NCBI GenBank assembly: GCA_041675505.1 | Contig: JBAYTR010000004.1 | Location: 62,001-126,000 of the forward strand | Direction of reading: 5' to 3' | Source of the DNA: JAGPCK01 sp041675505 | Lineage (GTDB): Bacteria > Bacteroidota > Bacteroidia > UKL13-3 | DNA length: 64,000 nt | Part shown: positions 33,435 to 41,720 of the stretch, one piece after another | How the letters are laid out: each line of letters begins with the position of its first letter | Position numbering within the stretch: position 1 is the stretch's first letter | The notes under the pieces: generated by a model | Databases searched by the model: none | Told to the model about the DNA's origin: nothing | Seen by the model: the letters and a program-made list of their open reading frames with translations, nothing else | Translations under genes and position numbers: made by a program

Positions 33435-33437
33435 AGT

Positions 33438-33788
33438 ATGTCAGAACGTTTATACGACCTTGCTACATTAAAAGATATTGGCGGAGATGACCCCGCTTTT
33501 ATGAAAGAGATGGTAGAAATGTTTGCCACCATTACACCCGATACCTTAATCGACATTAAACAAGCCATTCAAACGGAGAACTGGCAGCAGGTAGGCAGCA
33601 TTGCCCATTCATTAAAGGCCAACCTGATCAGCTATGGGATTTCAGGGATGAAAGAAATCATTCTTCAACTGGAAAGTTGTAGTTCCAATGAGCATCCCCG
33701 AGCTTTTGCCTTAGATAACTTTGCTATATTGGAGGACGTTTGTTCACGAGCCATACAGCAGATGCTCGAAGATTATATGCTGAAATAA
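33438..33788 (+). CDS. Hpt (histidine phosphotransfer) domain protein
   Basis: A 116-residue, all-helical, single-domain protein with the Hpt core: IAHSLKANLISYG, where His57 is the phosphorylated residue, and a downstream helix (MKEIILQLE). It carries phosphate between a hybrid kinase and a response regulator. No kinase lies next to it; the sigma-54 regulator 680 bp downstream, beyond the lipoprotein gene, is a possible partner. It follows the PKD gene by 3 bp. The identification is firm; the pathway is inference. Confidence 0.88.
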   Translation: MSERLYDLATLKDIGGDDPAFMKEMVEMFATITPDTLIDIKQAIQTENWQQVGSIAHSLKANLISYGISGMKEIILQLESCSSNEHPRAFALDNFAILEDVCSRAIQQMLEDYMLK

Positions 33789-33796
33789 TTAGCCCA

Positions 33797-33836
33797 TTTC
33801 GGGACAAAGTACTATAATTGTAAACATGTCCCGAAA
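33797..33836. promoter_or_regulatory. 10-bp inverted repeat spanning the start of the lipoprotein gene
   Basis: TTTCGGGACA (33797-33806) and TGTCCCGAAA (33827-33836) are perfectly complementary with a 20-nt spacer; the right arm overlaps the ATG at 33826-33828. Within the spacer TATAATTG (33813-33820) is one base from the -7 consensus. It could be an operator around the promoter, or, in a read-through transcript from the Hpt gene, a hairpin hiding the start codon. Confidence 0.6.
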
Positions 33837-34455
33837 ACATTTACTCCTCTGCTTTAGTGCCATAGGTCTGCTGACCATGTTTGCTGCCTGCAAAAAATAT
33901 CCGGTTGACGAAGAACCTCCGGTAGTTATTGTCACACCTGTTGATTCAACAACATTGGTTCAGTTTACCGGTTTGATAGGTGTGGATTCCATCAAATTAT
34001 ATGAGAATGTAAATAACTATTTCAACACACAAATCAATCAGCGGTTTACTGCTACACCGCCCGATTCGTCCAGCATTTCTTTTAACTCCACGCTCAAACA
34101 AACCAACTCCAATACCGCCATTTTTTCGGTTAATAAATCTACCCTCCTCTTTACTGGTTCCAACCCGAGTGAAAGTGATTTTGAAAACTTTTTTCAACCG
34201 GGCAGTGTGCCTTTTGCCACATTACTTACACCCAACGGCATCACCATAGAATGGGTTGACAAAACAGGAACAGTGTGGACCAGCAACGGAGACCAGACCG
34301 GTAGCAATTTCAACATTATTACTTCCGGAAAAAGATTAGTCTCAGGTACTGCCTTAATGGATGTAAAGTGTTTGTTCAACTGCAAACTTTACCACACCTC
34401 AGGCCCCACGCTCAACATATCCGGCCGATTCAACGGCTCGTTTAAAAACAACTAA
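33826..34455 (+). CDS. Lipoprotein of unknown function
   Basis: A 209-residue protein with a lipoprotein signal (hydrophobic 5-20, lipobox-like FAAC at 18-21) followed by KKYPVDEEPP and a Pro/Val/Thr linker. The mature domain is rich in Asn, Ser and Thr with alternating strands, and contains one Cys pair (VKCLFNCKLYH) near the C-terminus. No known family is recognised. It sits between the Hpt gene and the sigma-54 response regulator. The 10-bp inverted repeat at its start suggests specific regulation. Confidence 0.65.
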   Translation: MSRKHLLLCFSAIGLLTMFAACKKYPVDEEPPVVIVTPVDSTTLVQFTGLIGVDSIKLYENVNNYFNTQINQRFTATPPDSSSISFNSTLKQTNSNTAIFSVNKSTLLFTGSNPSESDFENFFQPGSVPFATLLTPNGITIEWVDKTGTVWTSNGDQTGSNFNIITSGKRLVSGTALMDVKCLFNCKLYHTSGPTLNISGRFNGSFKNN

Positions 34456-34471
34456 CCCACCAACCCAACCA

Positions 34472-35830
34472 ATGGACAAAGACAACCAACTGTTGCGAAT
34501 TTTTATGGTAGAAGATGATCCGGTGTATAGCCGTATGCTTCGCTATATACTGGAACTAAACCCCGAACATGAAGTACATGCTTTCAGCAGCGGAAAAGAA
34601 TGTGTAGATAACCTGCACAAAAAACCGGATGTTATCACGCTTGACTATTCACTCACGGATATGACCGGTGCTGACGTATTAAAGAAAATCAAAAATTTTG
34701 ACCCGGACATAAACGTTATCATTCTCTCAGGCCAAACAGACATTTCTACTGCGATTAACCTGTTGAAAGAAGGCGCTTACGATTACATTACCAAAGACAA
34801 CGACACCAAAACCAGGCTGCTCAACACGCTCAACAACATCCGCACCAAGAGTGAGTTGAAACTGGAACTGGATACCCTTAAAGAAGAACTCGAAAAAACC
34901 TATGATTTCCATAAAAGCATTGTAGGAAACAGTGACGTGATGAAAGGCATTTTCCGTTTGCTGGAAAAAGCCCTTAAAACAGACATTACCGTTTCCATTT
35001 ACGGTGAAACAGGAACAGGTAAGGAAGTGGTGGCCAAAGCCATTCACTACAACTCCATCAGAAAAAAAGAACCTTTTGTGGCAATTAACGTAACGGCCAT
35101 TCCAAGGGAGTTAATTGAAAGTGAATTATTCGGGCATGAAAAAGGAGCCTTTACAGGAGCCACAGGCCGCAAAATTGGTCGCTTTGAAGCTGCCGGAAAA
35201 GGAACCATTTTTTTGGATGAAATAGGTGAAATGTCGCTTGACATGCAAGCCAAATTGTTGCGCGTGTTGCAGGAGAAAGAAATGATTCGTGTAGGAGGAA
35301 ATGAAAACGTTCCGCTCAAAGCGCGCATTGTGGTGGCCACTCACCGTAACCTGCTGGAGGAAGTAGAAAAAGGAAATTTCCGTCAGGATTTGTATTACCG
35401 TTTACTGGGTTTGCCTATTCATTTACCGCCATTGCGCGAGCGGGGCAACGACATTATTTTATTGGCCAAACATTTCTTGGATGACTTCTCACGTCAGAAT
35501 AAATTAGCCAAATACTCTTTTTCAAAAGAAGCCGTTGATGTATTGCAGCGTTACCACTATCCGGGTAATGTGCGTGAACTAAAAGCCGTGGTAGAATTGG
35601 CTGCTGTTATGGCTGCCGGCCAATCCATCAAAGCGGAAGATATTCAGTTTACACGTGGCACTAAAGTAAATGAGTTGATGAATGAAGAACTTTCGCTTCG
35701 CGAATACGAAATCAGGATTCTGAAACATTTTCTCGACAAGTACAACCACAACGTTTTGTTGGTGGCCCGCAAACTGGATATCGGTAAGTCTACCATTTAC
35801 CGCCTGATGAAGGAGTACAATATAGAGTAG
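34472..35830 (+). CDS. Sigma-54-dependent response regulator (NtrC family)
   Basis: A 452-residue protein with three domains. The receiver (about 8-125) has the acidic pocket VEDDPV, phospho-acceptor Asp58 in TLDYS, and Lys in TKDND. The AAA+ domain (about 150-385) has Walker A GETGTGKE (178-185), the sigma-54 contact loop GAFTGA (225-230) and FLDEIGEM. The Fis-type helix-turn-helix is at about 410-450 (HNVLLVARKLDIGKSTIYRLM). When phosphorylated it should remodel sigma-54 polymerase at enhancer-dependent promoters. No kinase is adjacent; the Hpt protein nearby is a possible donor. Targets are unknown. Confidence 0.94.
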   Translation: MDKDNQLLRIFMVEDDPVYSRMLRYILELNPEHEVHAFSSGKECVDNLHKKPDVITLDYSLTDMTGADVLKKIKNFDPDINVIILSGQTDISTAINLLKEGAYDYITKDNDTKTRLLNTLNNIRTKSELKLELDTLKEELEKTYDFHKSIVGNSDVMKGIFRLLEKALKTDITVSIYGETGTGKEVVAKAIHYNSIRKKEPFVAINVTAIPRELIESELFGHEKGAFTGATGRKIGRFEAAGKGTIFLDEIGEMSLDMQAKLLRVLQEKEMIRVGGNENVPLKARIVVATHRNLLEEVEKGNFRQDLYYRLLGLPIHLPPLRERGNDIILLAKHFLDDFSRQNKLAKYSFSKEAVDVLQRYHYPGNVRELKAVVELAAVMAAGQSIKAEDIQFTRGTKVNELMNEELSLREYEIRILKHFLDKYNHNVLLVARKLDIGKSTIYRLMKEYNIE

Positions 35831-35856
35831 TGAAAATATTTCCAACAACCGATAAA

Positions 35857-36429
35857 CTACTCCAACAACACCCTGCGGGTTCTTACGTAACGCAGTCGGT
35901 AATAATGCGCTTCTAAATAATCTATACGAATACCGCCCGAGGTAGAAGAGTGTATGAACCTAACAGGTTGTCCGCGTTCAGAGATTACTATGCCCACATG
36001 GCCTATGCTTCTTTTGCGGGTATTGGCTCCTTTAAAAAAAATGAGGTCGCCTTTGGTAATTTTATCTTTGGGCACTTCAATGCCGTAAAAGGATTGTCCG
36101 GCTGAGGTATGGGGCAGCTTCACTCCGAAATTTCGAAAAACATACGAGGTAAAGCCCGAACAATCGAATCCTTTATCTGTGCTTCCTCCCCTGCGGTAGC
36201 GTAAACCCATATAATTGGTAGCAAATTTTACCACCTCTTCCCGCTTGGGTTTTGGCCGGTTGCCGGGAAAATAATAGGGTTCATCCTCTTCATACGTAGC
36301 AGAAAGAGAATCAGCAATAATCATGGAATCTATAACGTGTTTGTACCTCTCCTCGCTCATTTTCTGAGCTTTAGCACCCAAAAAGGCACTTAGCGCAAGT
36401 AGCAGTAAAACACGTAATCGAAGTAACAT
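35857..36429 (-). CDS. NlpC/P60 (C40) family cell-wall peptidase
   Basis: A 190-residue protein with a signal peptide (1-22, ending GAKAQ) and an NlpC/P60 domain (about 62-185). The catalytic Cys is in GFDCSGFTSYVF, the His in SIGHVGIVI, and the third residue in FIHSS. Such enzymes cleave D-gamma-glutamyl-meso-diaminopimelate or similar bonds in peptidoglycan, in the periplasm. The short spacer region before the domain (residues 23-60) is Pro- and Glu-rich. It converges with the sigma-54 regulator and is divergent from bamD. Confidence 0.93.
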   Translation of the reverse strand: MLLRLRVLLLLALSAFLGAKAQKMSEERYKHVIDSMIIADSLSATYEEDEPYYFPGNRPKPKREEVVKFATNYMGLRYRRGGSTDKGFDCSGFTSYVFRNFGVKLPHTSAGQSFYGIEVPKDKITKGDLIFFKGANTRKRSIGHVGIVISERGQPVRFIHSSTSGGIRIDYLEAHYYRLRYVRTRRVLLE

Positions 36430-36510
36430 AGGCCCGTCAATTTACAAAAATTGTACCTTAAGCCAAGGGCAAAGCTGACGATGATTGTGTGTCAGCTAAT
36501 TAAAAAACTC

Positions 36511-36541
36511 TTTCCATTGGGCAATAAATCCCTTATTTTTG
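36511..36541 (+). promoter_or_regulatory. bamD operon promoter
   Basis: TTTC (36511-36514), a 19-bp spacer and TATTTTTG (36534-36541) match the Bacteroidota promoter, the -7 element exactly. It implies transcription starting near 36547 and favours the GTG at 36556 as the bamD start over upstream codons that would lie before the transcript. Confidence 0.55.
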
Positions 36542-36555
36542 CGGTTTATTGCATC

Positions 36556-37368
36556 GTGCGCCTTTACGTAATTTACATATTTTCAGCCCTTATTCTGCTG
36601 TTCAGTTCCTGCAGCAAGTACAACCGTGTGCTTAAGAACCCCGACTACGCGGAGAAACTGAAAGCAGCAGAAAAGTACTATGCCAAGAAAGACTATTTCA
36701 GAGCTTTAACGCTTTATGAGCAACTGCAGGACTACTACAGCGGCACAGCCAAAGCAGAGGAAATGATGTATTACAACGCTTACTGTAATTACAACCTTCG
36801 CCAGTACACCATAGCCGGTTACCTCTTTAAAACTTACGTAGAAAGTTACCCCGCAGCCAAACATACCGAAGAGTGTTATTACATGTATGCCAACTGCATT
36901 ATGGAAGAAACGTACTCATCAGAACTGGACCAGAGCAACACACTCAAAGCTATTGAAGAGTATAAAATATTTGCCACACTTTTCCCTGAGAGCAAACACA
37001 TTGAGCAATGCAACGCCAACATTGATAAAATGCGGGCAAAGCTGGCTGAAAAGACTTACAGAGGCGCAAAGCTTTATTACCGTGTGGAAGATTATAAGGC
37101 CGCCATTGTTGCGCTGAAGAATGCTATTAAAGACTTCCCCGATTTGCCTCAACGCGAAGAAGTGGAATTCCTGATTGTAAAATCATATTTTCTGCTGGCC
37201 AAAAACAGCGTAGAAGAAAAAAAGCAGGAACGCCTGGAGGCCACCGTAAAAGCCTACAACAGTTTTATTGAAAGTTACCCTACGGGCAAGTACCGTAAAG
37301 AAGCAGATTACCTTATCTTGCAAACCAACAGTCTCCTTAAAAAATATTCATCCGAAAATAAATCTTAA
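36556..37368 (+). CDS. bamD: Outer membrane assembly lipoprotein BamD
   Basis: 270 residues from the GTG at 36556, which gives a compact lipoprotein signal (MRLYVIYIFSALILLFSSC). An ATG at 36481 and TTG at 36451 are also in frame but precede the promoter. After the lipid-bearing Cys come five TPR-like repeats (KLKAAEKYYAKKDYFRALTL, AEEMMYYNAYCNYNLRQY, GAKLYYRVEDYKAAIVALKN). BamD is the essential lipoprotein of the BAM complex that inserts outer-membrane proteins. The order bamD, rpoZ-like, coaBC, DUF4835, recN is a conserved Bacteroidota arrangement as far as I recall. Confidence 0.9.
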   Translation: MRLYVIYIFSALILLFSSCSKYNRVLKNPDYAEKLKAAEKYYAKKDYFRALTLYEQLQDYYSGTAKAEEMMYYNAYCNYNLRQYTIAGYLFKTYVESYPAAKHTEECYYMYANCIMEETYSSELDQSNTLKAIEEYKIFATLFPESKHIEQCNANIDKMRAKLAEKTYRGAKLYYRVEDYKAAIVALKNAIKDFPDLPQREEVEFLIVKSYFLLAKNSVEEKKQERLEATVKAYNSFIESYPTGKYRKEADYLILQTNSLLKKYSSENKS

Positions 37369-37372
37369 GATT

Positions 37373-37708
37373 ATGGCTAATATCACACAGTACCAAAATG
37401 TACCTACATCAACTATTCCACGCGACTTAACCAAGCTGGAAGACAAAACAGGTAACATTTATGAGTCTATCTCTATCATCTCCAAACGCGCTAACCAAAT
37501 CTCAGCCCAGTTGAAAGAAGAGTTAACTTCTAAACTGAATGAGTTTGCTTCAGACAGCGATACTTTGGAAGAAGTATTTGAAAACCGTGAACAGATTGAA
37601 ATCTCTGCTTTCTACGAGCGTTTACCAAAGCCCGTTATGATTGCTACTGAAGAGTTCATGGCCGACAAGGTTTACTTCCGCAATCCTGCCAGAGAGAACC
37701 AGAAATAA
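37373..37708 (+). CDS. rpoZ: RNA polymerase Rpb6/omega-like subunit
   Basis: A 111-residue protein from the ATG at 37373, 4 bp after bamD. The middle holds the omega/Rpb6 pattern: TGNIYESISIISKRANQIS, equal to the N-Y-x3-x2-A-x-R-A-x-Q segment of omega that wraps the beta-prime subunit. The rest (KLNEFASDSDTLEEVFENRE, PKPVMIATEEFMADKVYFR) is the extension seen in Bacteroidota forms. It should help assemble RNA polymerase. A frame open to 37268 is only an upstream extension inside bamD. Sequence similarity to E. coli RpoZ is weak, so the symbol is by role. Confidence 0.85.
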   Translation: MANITQYQNVPTSTIPRDLTKLEDKTGNIYESISIISKRANQISAQLKEELTSKLNEFASDSDTLEEVFENREQIEISAFYERLPKPVMIATEEFMADKVYFRNPARENQK

Positions 37709-37711
37709 TTC

Positions 37712-38917
37712 ATGCTGGCCGGCAAAAAAATTCTGCTGGGTGTAACCGGTAGTATTGCTGCCTACAAAGCAGCTTTCCTTGTGCGTCTGTTGGTTAAAAA
37801 CGGTGCCGAGGTAAAGGTAATCATGACGCCTGATGCTACGGAGTTTATTACCCCGCTTACACTGGCCACGCTATCTAAAAATGCAGTACATACCCAATTT
37901 GCCAATCGCGAAAGTGGGGAGTGGACCAACCACGTAGAGTTGGGCCTGTGGGCCGACATTATGGTGATTGCTCCGGCAACAGCCAACACACTGGCTAAAA
38001 TGGCCACCGGCATTTGCGACAATATTTTACTTGCCACTTACCTTTCCGCCCGCTGCAAGGTAATGTTTGCCCCCGCAATGGATTTAGATATGTACAGCCA
38101 CCCTGCTACACGCAGTAATGTAGAAATGTTGCAGGCGTATGGCAACATGCTTATTCCCGCTGCAAAAGGCGAATTGGCCAGCGGTTTAAACGGTGAGGGC
38201 CGTATGGCTGAACCGGAAGAAATTCTTTACTCCATACATGCCCGCTTGGCTGATGATACCCGCTTTAAAGGCGAAAAAATCCTTATCACAGCCGGACCTA
38301 CTTACGAGAATATTGACCCGGTGCGCTTTATAGGCAACCACTCCAGCGGTAAAATGGGTTTTGCTTTAGCCGAAGACTTTGCCGCTCACGGTGCCGAAGT
38401 TATACTGGTTACCGGCCCGACAGATGAAAAACATCATCACCCCAATATTCAACGAATGGATGTGGTATCGGCTGAAGAGATGTACAACACCGTAACCAAG
38501 GAATTTAAAAAATGTTCCATCGCGGTAATGTCGGCAGCAGTGGCTGATTTTACCCCGCAAAAAGTGGAGATTCAAAAAATCAAAAAGAACGGTGACGGTC
38601 TTACCCTTAAGCTCAAAAAAACCAAAGATATATTGGCTGAGCTAGGTAAAACAAAAACCCGCAAACAATTGCTGGTAGGCTTTGCGCTCGAAACCAACAA
38701 CGAAGTAGAAAACGCCAAAAAGAAACTCAATACCAAAAACCTCGACTTTATCGTTTTGAACTCACTTCGCACCAAAGGTGCCGGATTTGGTGGCCATACC
38801 AATCAGGTGGTTTTTATTGACCGCAACATGGATGTCACCAGATTTCCGCTAAAATCAAAACAGGAAGTTGCCCGTGATATCGTTAACAAAATACTTGCCC
38901 TACGTAATGAAGCGTAA
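37712..38917 (+). CDS. coaBC: Bifunctional phosphopantothenoylcysteine decarboxylase/phosphopantothenate-cysteine ligase
   Basis: A 401-residue CoA-biosynthesis enzyme. The N-terminal flavoprotein (CoaC, about 1-180) opens with GKKILLGVTGSIAAYKAAFL and contains the catalytic-loop region NHVELGLWADIMVIAPATAN and PAMDLDMY. The C-terminal ligase (CoaB, about 190-400) has ILITAGPTYENIDPVRFIGN, SSGKMGFALAEDFAAHGAEV, AAVADFTP and the late LVGFALET and NQVVFID motifs. It begins 3 bp after the omega-like gene and overlaps the next gene by 11 bp. Length and motifs are standard. Confidence 0.97.
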   Translation: MLAGKKILLGVTGSIAAYKAAFLVRLLVKNGAEVKVIMTPDATEFITPLTLATLSKNAVHTQFANRESGEWTNHVELGLWADIMVIAPATANTLAKMATGICDNILLATYLSARCKVMFAPAMDLDMYSHPATRSNVEMLQAYGNMLIPAAKGELASGLNGEGRMAEPEEILYSIHARLADDTRFKGEKILITAGPTYENIDPVRFIGNHSSGKMGFALAEDFAAHGAEVILVTGPTDEKHHHPNIQRMDVVSAEEMYNTVTKEFKKCSIAVMSAAVADFTPQKVEIQKIKKNGDGLTLKLKKTKDILAELGKTKTRKQLLVGFALETNNEVENAKKKLNTKNLDFIVLNSLRTKGAGFGGHTNQVVFIDRNMDVTRFPLKSKQEVARDIVNKILALRNEA

Positions 38918-39815
38918 TCTCTGTTTATTTCTGCTGGCTGTTTGCACCTTTTTTCACGCTCAGGCTCAGGACCTGCGTTGCAACATACAAATCAATGCCG
39001 ATCAGATTCAGCTCTCGGATAAAACCATTTTTCGCAAACTTGAAAATGCCTTGCGTGAGTTTATGAATAACCGTAAATGGACTAATGACAAGGTGCAGGA
39101 CAACGAGCGTATTGACTGCAATATTCTCATTACCGTAAATGAATTTGCGCTGCCCGGTACGTTTAAAGCCAATGCCCAGATACAATCCCGCAGAACCACT
39201 TTTAACTCCAACTATTCCACCCAGGTGCTCAACTTCAATGATGAGAACTGGTACTTTGTATACAGCGAGTTTCAACCACTGGAGTATTCTGAAGGACAAA
39301 ACATCAGCAACCTTACCAGTCTTTTGGCCTATTACGCCTACGTTATTATAGGTATGGATTACGACACGTATGCATTGGAAGGCGGCACACCACATTTTAC
39401 TAAAGCACAAAACATTGTGAACATTTGCCAGGCAGCCAATGAGCCGGGTTGGAAATCAAATGAAACCAAAGGCTCCCGCAACCGATTTGCTTTAATGGAA
39501 AATATTTTCAGTCCGCGGTTTGCACCCATGCGCAAGGCCATGTACACCTACCACCGCAACGGGCTCGACCTGATGCACAAAAATGTGGAAGAGGGCCGCG
39601 ACAACATTTCCAAATCGCTTATTGAGGTACAAAAAGTATTTAAAATTGCACCCAACTCTATTTTTCTCAAGGCCTTTTTTGATGCCAAAGCCGATGAGTT
39701 AATTAACATTTACAAGGGACTCCCCTCTCAGCCTGAAAAACAAAAGATGGTGGAATTTCTTTCTTCCATTGATATTGCGAACATTAACCGATATCAGAAT
39801 ATTCTCAAAAACTGA
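38907..39815 (+). CDS. DUF4835 secreted protein
   Basis: 302 residues from the ATG at 38907, which overlaps the end of coaBC by 11 bp. A signal peptide (about 1-21, ending AQAQ) precedes DLRCNIQINADQIQ, the usual mature start of DUF4835. Further conserved text includes ECNILI-like ERIDCNILITVNEF, YSTQVLNFNDENWYFVY and YAYVIIGMDYDTYALEGG. The protein is predicted periplasmic or outer-membrane associated. Its function is unknown; its steady place next to bamD and coaBC suggests an envelope role. Confidence 0.88.
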   Translation: MKRNLCLFLLAVCTFFHAQAQDLRCNIQINADQIQLSDKTIFRKLENALREFMNNRKWTNDKVQDNERIDCNILITVNEFALPGTFKANAQIQSRRTTFNSNYSTQVLNFNDENWYFVYSEFQPLEYSEGQNISNLTSLLAYYAYVIIGMDYDTYALEGGTPHFTKAQNIVNICQAANEPGWKSNETKGSRNRFALMENIFSPRFAPMRKAMYTYHRNGLDLMHKNVEEGRDNISKSLIEVQKVFKIAPNSIFLKAFFDAKADELINIYKGLPSQPEKQKMVEFLSSIDIANINRYQNILKN

Positions 39816-39842
39816 TTGCTGAAATGTTTTAGATTTGCTCTG

Positions 39843-39850
39843 TACATTTG
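39843..39850 (+). promoter_or_regulatory. recN promoter -7 element
   Basis: TACATTTG matches TAnnTTTG exactly, 13 nt before the recN GTG at 39864. ATTG at 39815-39818 is a possible but distant (24 bp) -33 element. recN may therefore be expressed separately from the bamD operon. Confidence 0.45.
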
Positions 39851-39863
39851 AAGAGCATATCCC

Positions 39864-41522
39864 GTGATTACCCACTTACGCATACAAAACTACGCCATCA
39901 TCCGCTCGCTTGATATTGAGCTGAAGAACAATCTGAGCGCTGTTACCGGAGAAACCGGTGCCGGTAAATCTATTGTAATGGGTGCGCTGGGCCTTATACT
40001 GGGTGAACGTGCCGACAGCAGCGTGTTGTGGAACAAAAACGAGAAGTGCATTGTGGAAGGAACCTTTAACATTGCGCCCTACTCCCTTAAAAAATTCTTT
40101 GAACTCAACGACCTCGACTACGATGAAGAAACAATCATCAGGCGCGAGATCAGCGAAGCCGGAAAATCAAGAGCCTTTATTAACGATACGCCAGTCACCC
40201 TTACTTTAGTTAAAGAACTGGGCGAGCGTTTGGTGGATATTCACTCGCAGCATGAAACACTGGAACTCAACAACCGTGAATTTCAACTGGAAATTGTAGA
40301 CGTGTTCAGCAAAGTGCAGGAAGAAGTTACCGCTTACCGTGCCTCGTTTAACCACTACCAGCAACTGCAAAAACAGCTTGCCCAACTGGAAGAACAGGAT
40401 GCTGCCGCTACAAGGGATAAAGACTTCAAACAGTTTTTGCTCAATGAACTGTTGGAAGCCAACCTGCAACCCGGTGAGCAGGAACAAACCGAAACCGAAC
40501 TCAACACTCTCAACAATGCAGAAGATATACAACTGGCTTTGAATACCGGAGTGCAGTTGCTGCGCGAACAGGAAAATGCCGCCATCAGTATGTTGCAGGA
40601 AGTGCGCACACAGTTTCAACGCGTGGCCAAATTTAATCCCCGCATTGATGATTTATTTATGCGCTTAGACAGTTCGCTCATTGAATTGAAGGATATTGCC
40701 AACGAGGCGGAAGACATTGCACAAGACATTAGCTCAGATAAACAGCGGCAGGAAGTTTTAACCACCCGTTTAGACCTGATGTATTCCCTGCAAAAGAAAC
40801 ACCGCTGTAACACGTTGGAAGAACTACACAGCATACAACAACAACTGAGCACGGAGTTGGAAAACATTGACTCCTTAGAAGCCAAGATTGAGCAACTAAA
40901 AAAAGAACAAAACGAGTTGCACACTACCCTGCTCAAAACCGCCAAACAAATTTCAGATAAGCGCAAAAAACATATTCCTGCACTGGAGAAAAGTATCAAT
41001 GTATTGCTGCAGCAGGTGGGCATGCCCAATGCCGGCATACAAATGAAACAGGATATTTTACCTGATGCGCAACTGAACCTGAACGGAGTAGATCAACTCA
41101 CCTTTCTGTTTGCCTCCAACAAAGGCAGCGCCTTTCAACCGCTCAACAAAATTGCCTCAGGCGGTGAACTCTCGCGGTTGATGTTGTGCATTAAAACCGT
41201 AGTGGCCCATTTAACCCAACTGCCCACGCTTATCTTTGATGAAATAGACACTGGCATCTCAGGCGAAACGGCCCGGCAGGTGGGCGATGTAATGAAAAAA
41301 CTGGCTGAGAAACACCAGGTAATTTGTATTACCCACTTACCCCAAATTGCCGGTAAAGCGCACCAGCATTATTTTGTTTACAAAGAAAGCGACAGCAAAA
41401 CCACCCACAGCAACATGCGCCTGCTAAACAGCAATGAGCGCATTGAAGAAATTGCCAAAATGCTCAGTGGCTCCAAACCAACAGAAAGTGCCTTGGCTAA
41501 TGCCAGGGAATTGGTGGGGTGA
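39864..41522 (+). CDS. recN: DNA repair protein RecN
   Basis: A 552-residue SMC-like ATPase that acts in double-strand-break repair. Walker A is TGETGAGKS (about 30-38), long coiled coils cover about 150-370 (rich in Gln, Glu and Leu), the signature is ASGGELSRLMLCIK and Walker B is LPTLIFDEIDTGISG. The start is GTG at 39864 (MITHLRIQNYAIIRSLDIEL), the standard RecN N-terminus. It is the last gene before the AT-rich accessory insert; nothing shows that it is broken. Confidence 0.96.
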   Translation: MITHLRIQNYAIIRSLDIELKNNLSAVTGETGAGKSIVMGALGLILGERADSSVLWNKNEKCIVEGTFNIAPYSLKKFFELNDLDYDEETIIRREISEAGKSRAFINDTPVTLTLVKELGERLVDIHSQHETLELNNREFQLEIVDVFSKVQEEVTAYRASFNHYQQLQKQLAQLEEQDAAATRDKDFKQFLLNELLEANLQPGEQEQTETELNTLNNAEDIQLALNTGVQLLREQENAAISMLQEVRTQFQRVAKFNPRIDDLFMRLDSSLIELKDIANEAEDIAQDISSDKQRQEVLTTRLDLMYSLQKKHRCNTLEELHSIQQQLSTELENIDSLEAKIEQLKKEQNELHTTLLKTAKQISDKRKKHIPALEKSINVLLQQVGMPNAGIQMKQDILPDAQLNLNGVDQLTFLFASNKGSAFQPLNKIASGGELSRLMLCIKTVVAHLTQLPTLIFDEIDTGISGETARQVGDVMKKLAEKHQVICITHLPQIAGKAHQHYFVYKESDSKTTHSNMRLLNSNERIEEIAKMLSGSKPTESALANARELVG

Positions 41523-41700
41523 AGTAGATTGAAATTGAACTTTGTTCAAGATGATTTACTTTTTGTTGATGGTGATTCAAATTTGTATAAATTTACAGAA
41601 TAAAATATGCATTTTAATTTCAAGAATCATATGGTTATATTTTGCTTAAACAAAGACTAATCATATTTATTTGAAAAAAAATTTAAGCCTTGTATAAGAA

Positions 41701-41718
41701 TTATTTATTGATAAATAA
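41701..41718. repeat. AT-rich palindrome abutting the STAND gene start
   Basis: TTATTTAT (41701-41708) and ATAAATAA (41711-41718) form a perfect 8-bp inverted repeat with a 2-nt centre, ending 2 bp before the ATG. It lies in a 198-bp AT-rich spacer after recN, where no other gene is seen. It may be an operator or chance in low-complexity sequence. Confidence 0.4.
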
Positions 41719-41720
41719 GA

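Noticed and set aside
37268..37372. Extended N-terminus for the omega-like protein
   Set aside because: The extra 35 residues overlap bamD and do not resemble the family; the ATG at 37373 directly after the bamD stop is better.
38925..39410. 161-residue minus-strand open frame opposite the DUF4835 gene
   Set aside because: It is a shadow of the real gene: no family resemblance, Cys- and Val-rich reverse-strand composition, no promoter, and the plus-strand frame is well supported.
40206..41038. Two minus-strand open frames (137 and 140 residues) opposite recN
   Set aside because: They arise from the Leu/Gln/Glu-rich coiled-coil codons of recN; the Ser/Cys-rich translations are typical of such shadows.
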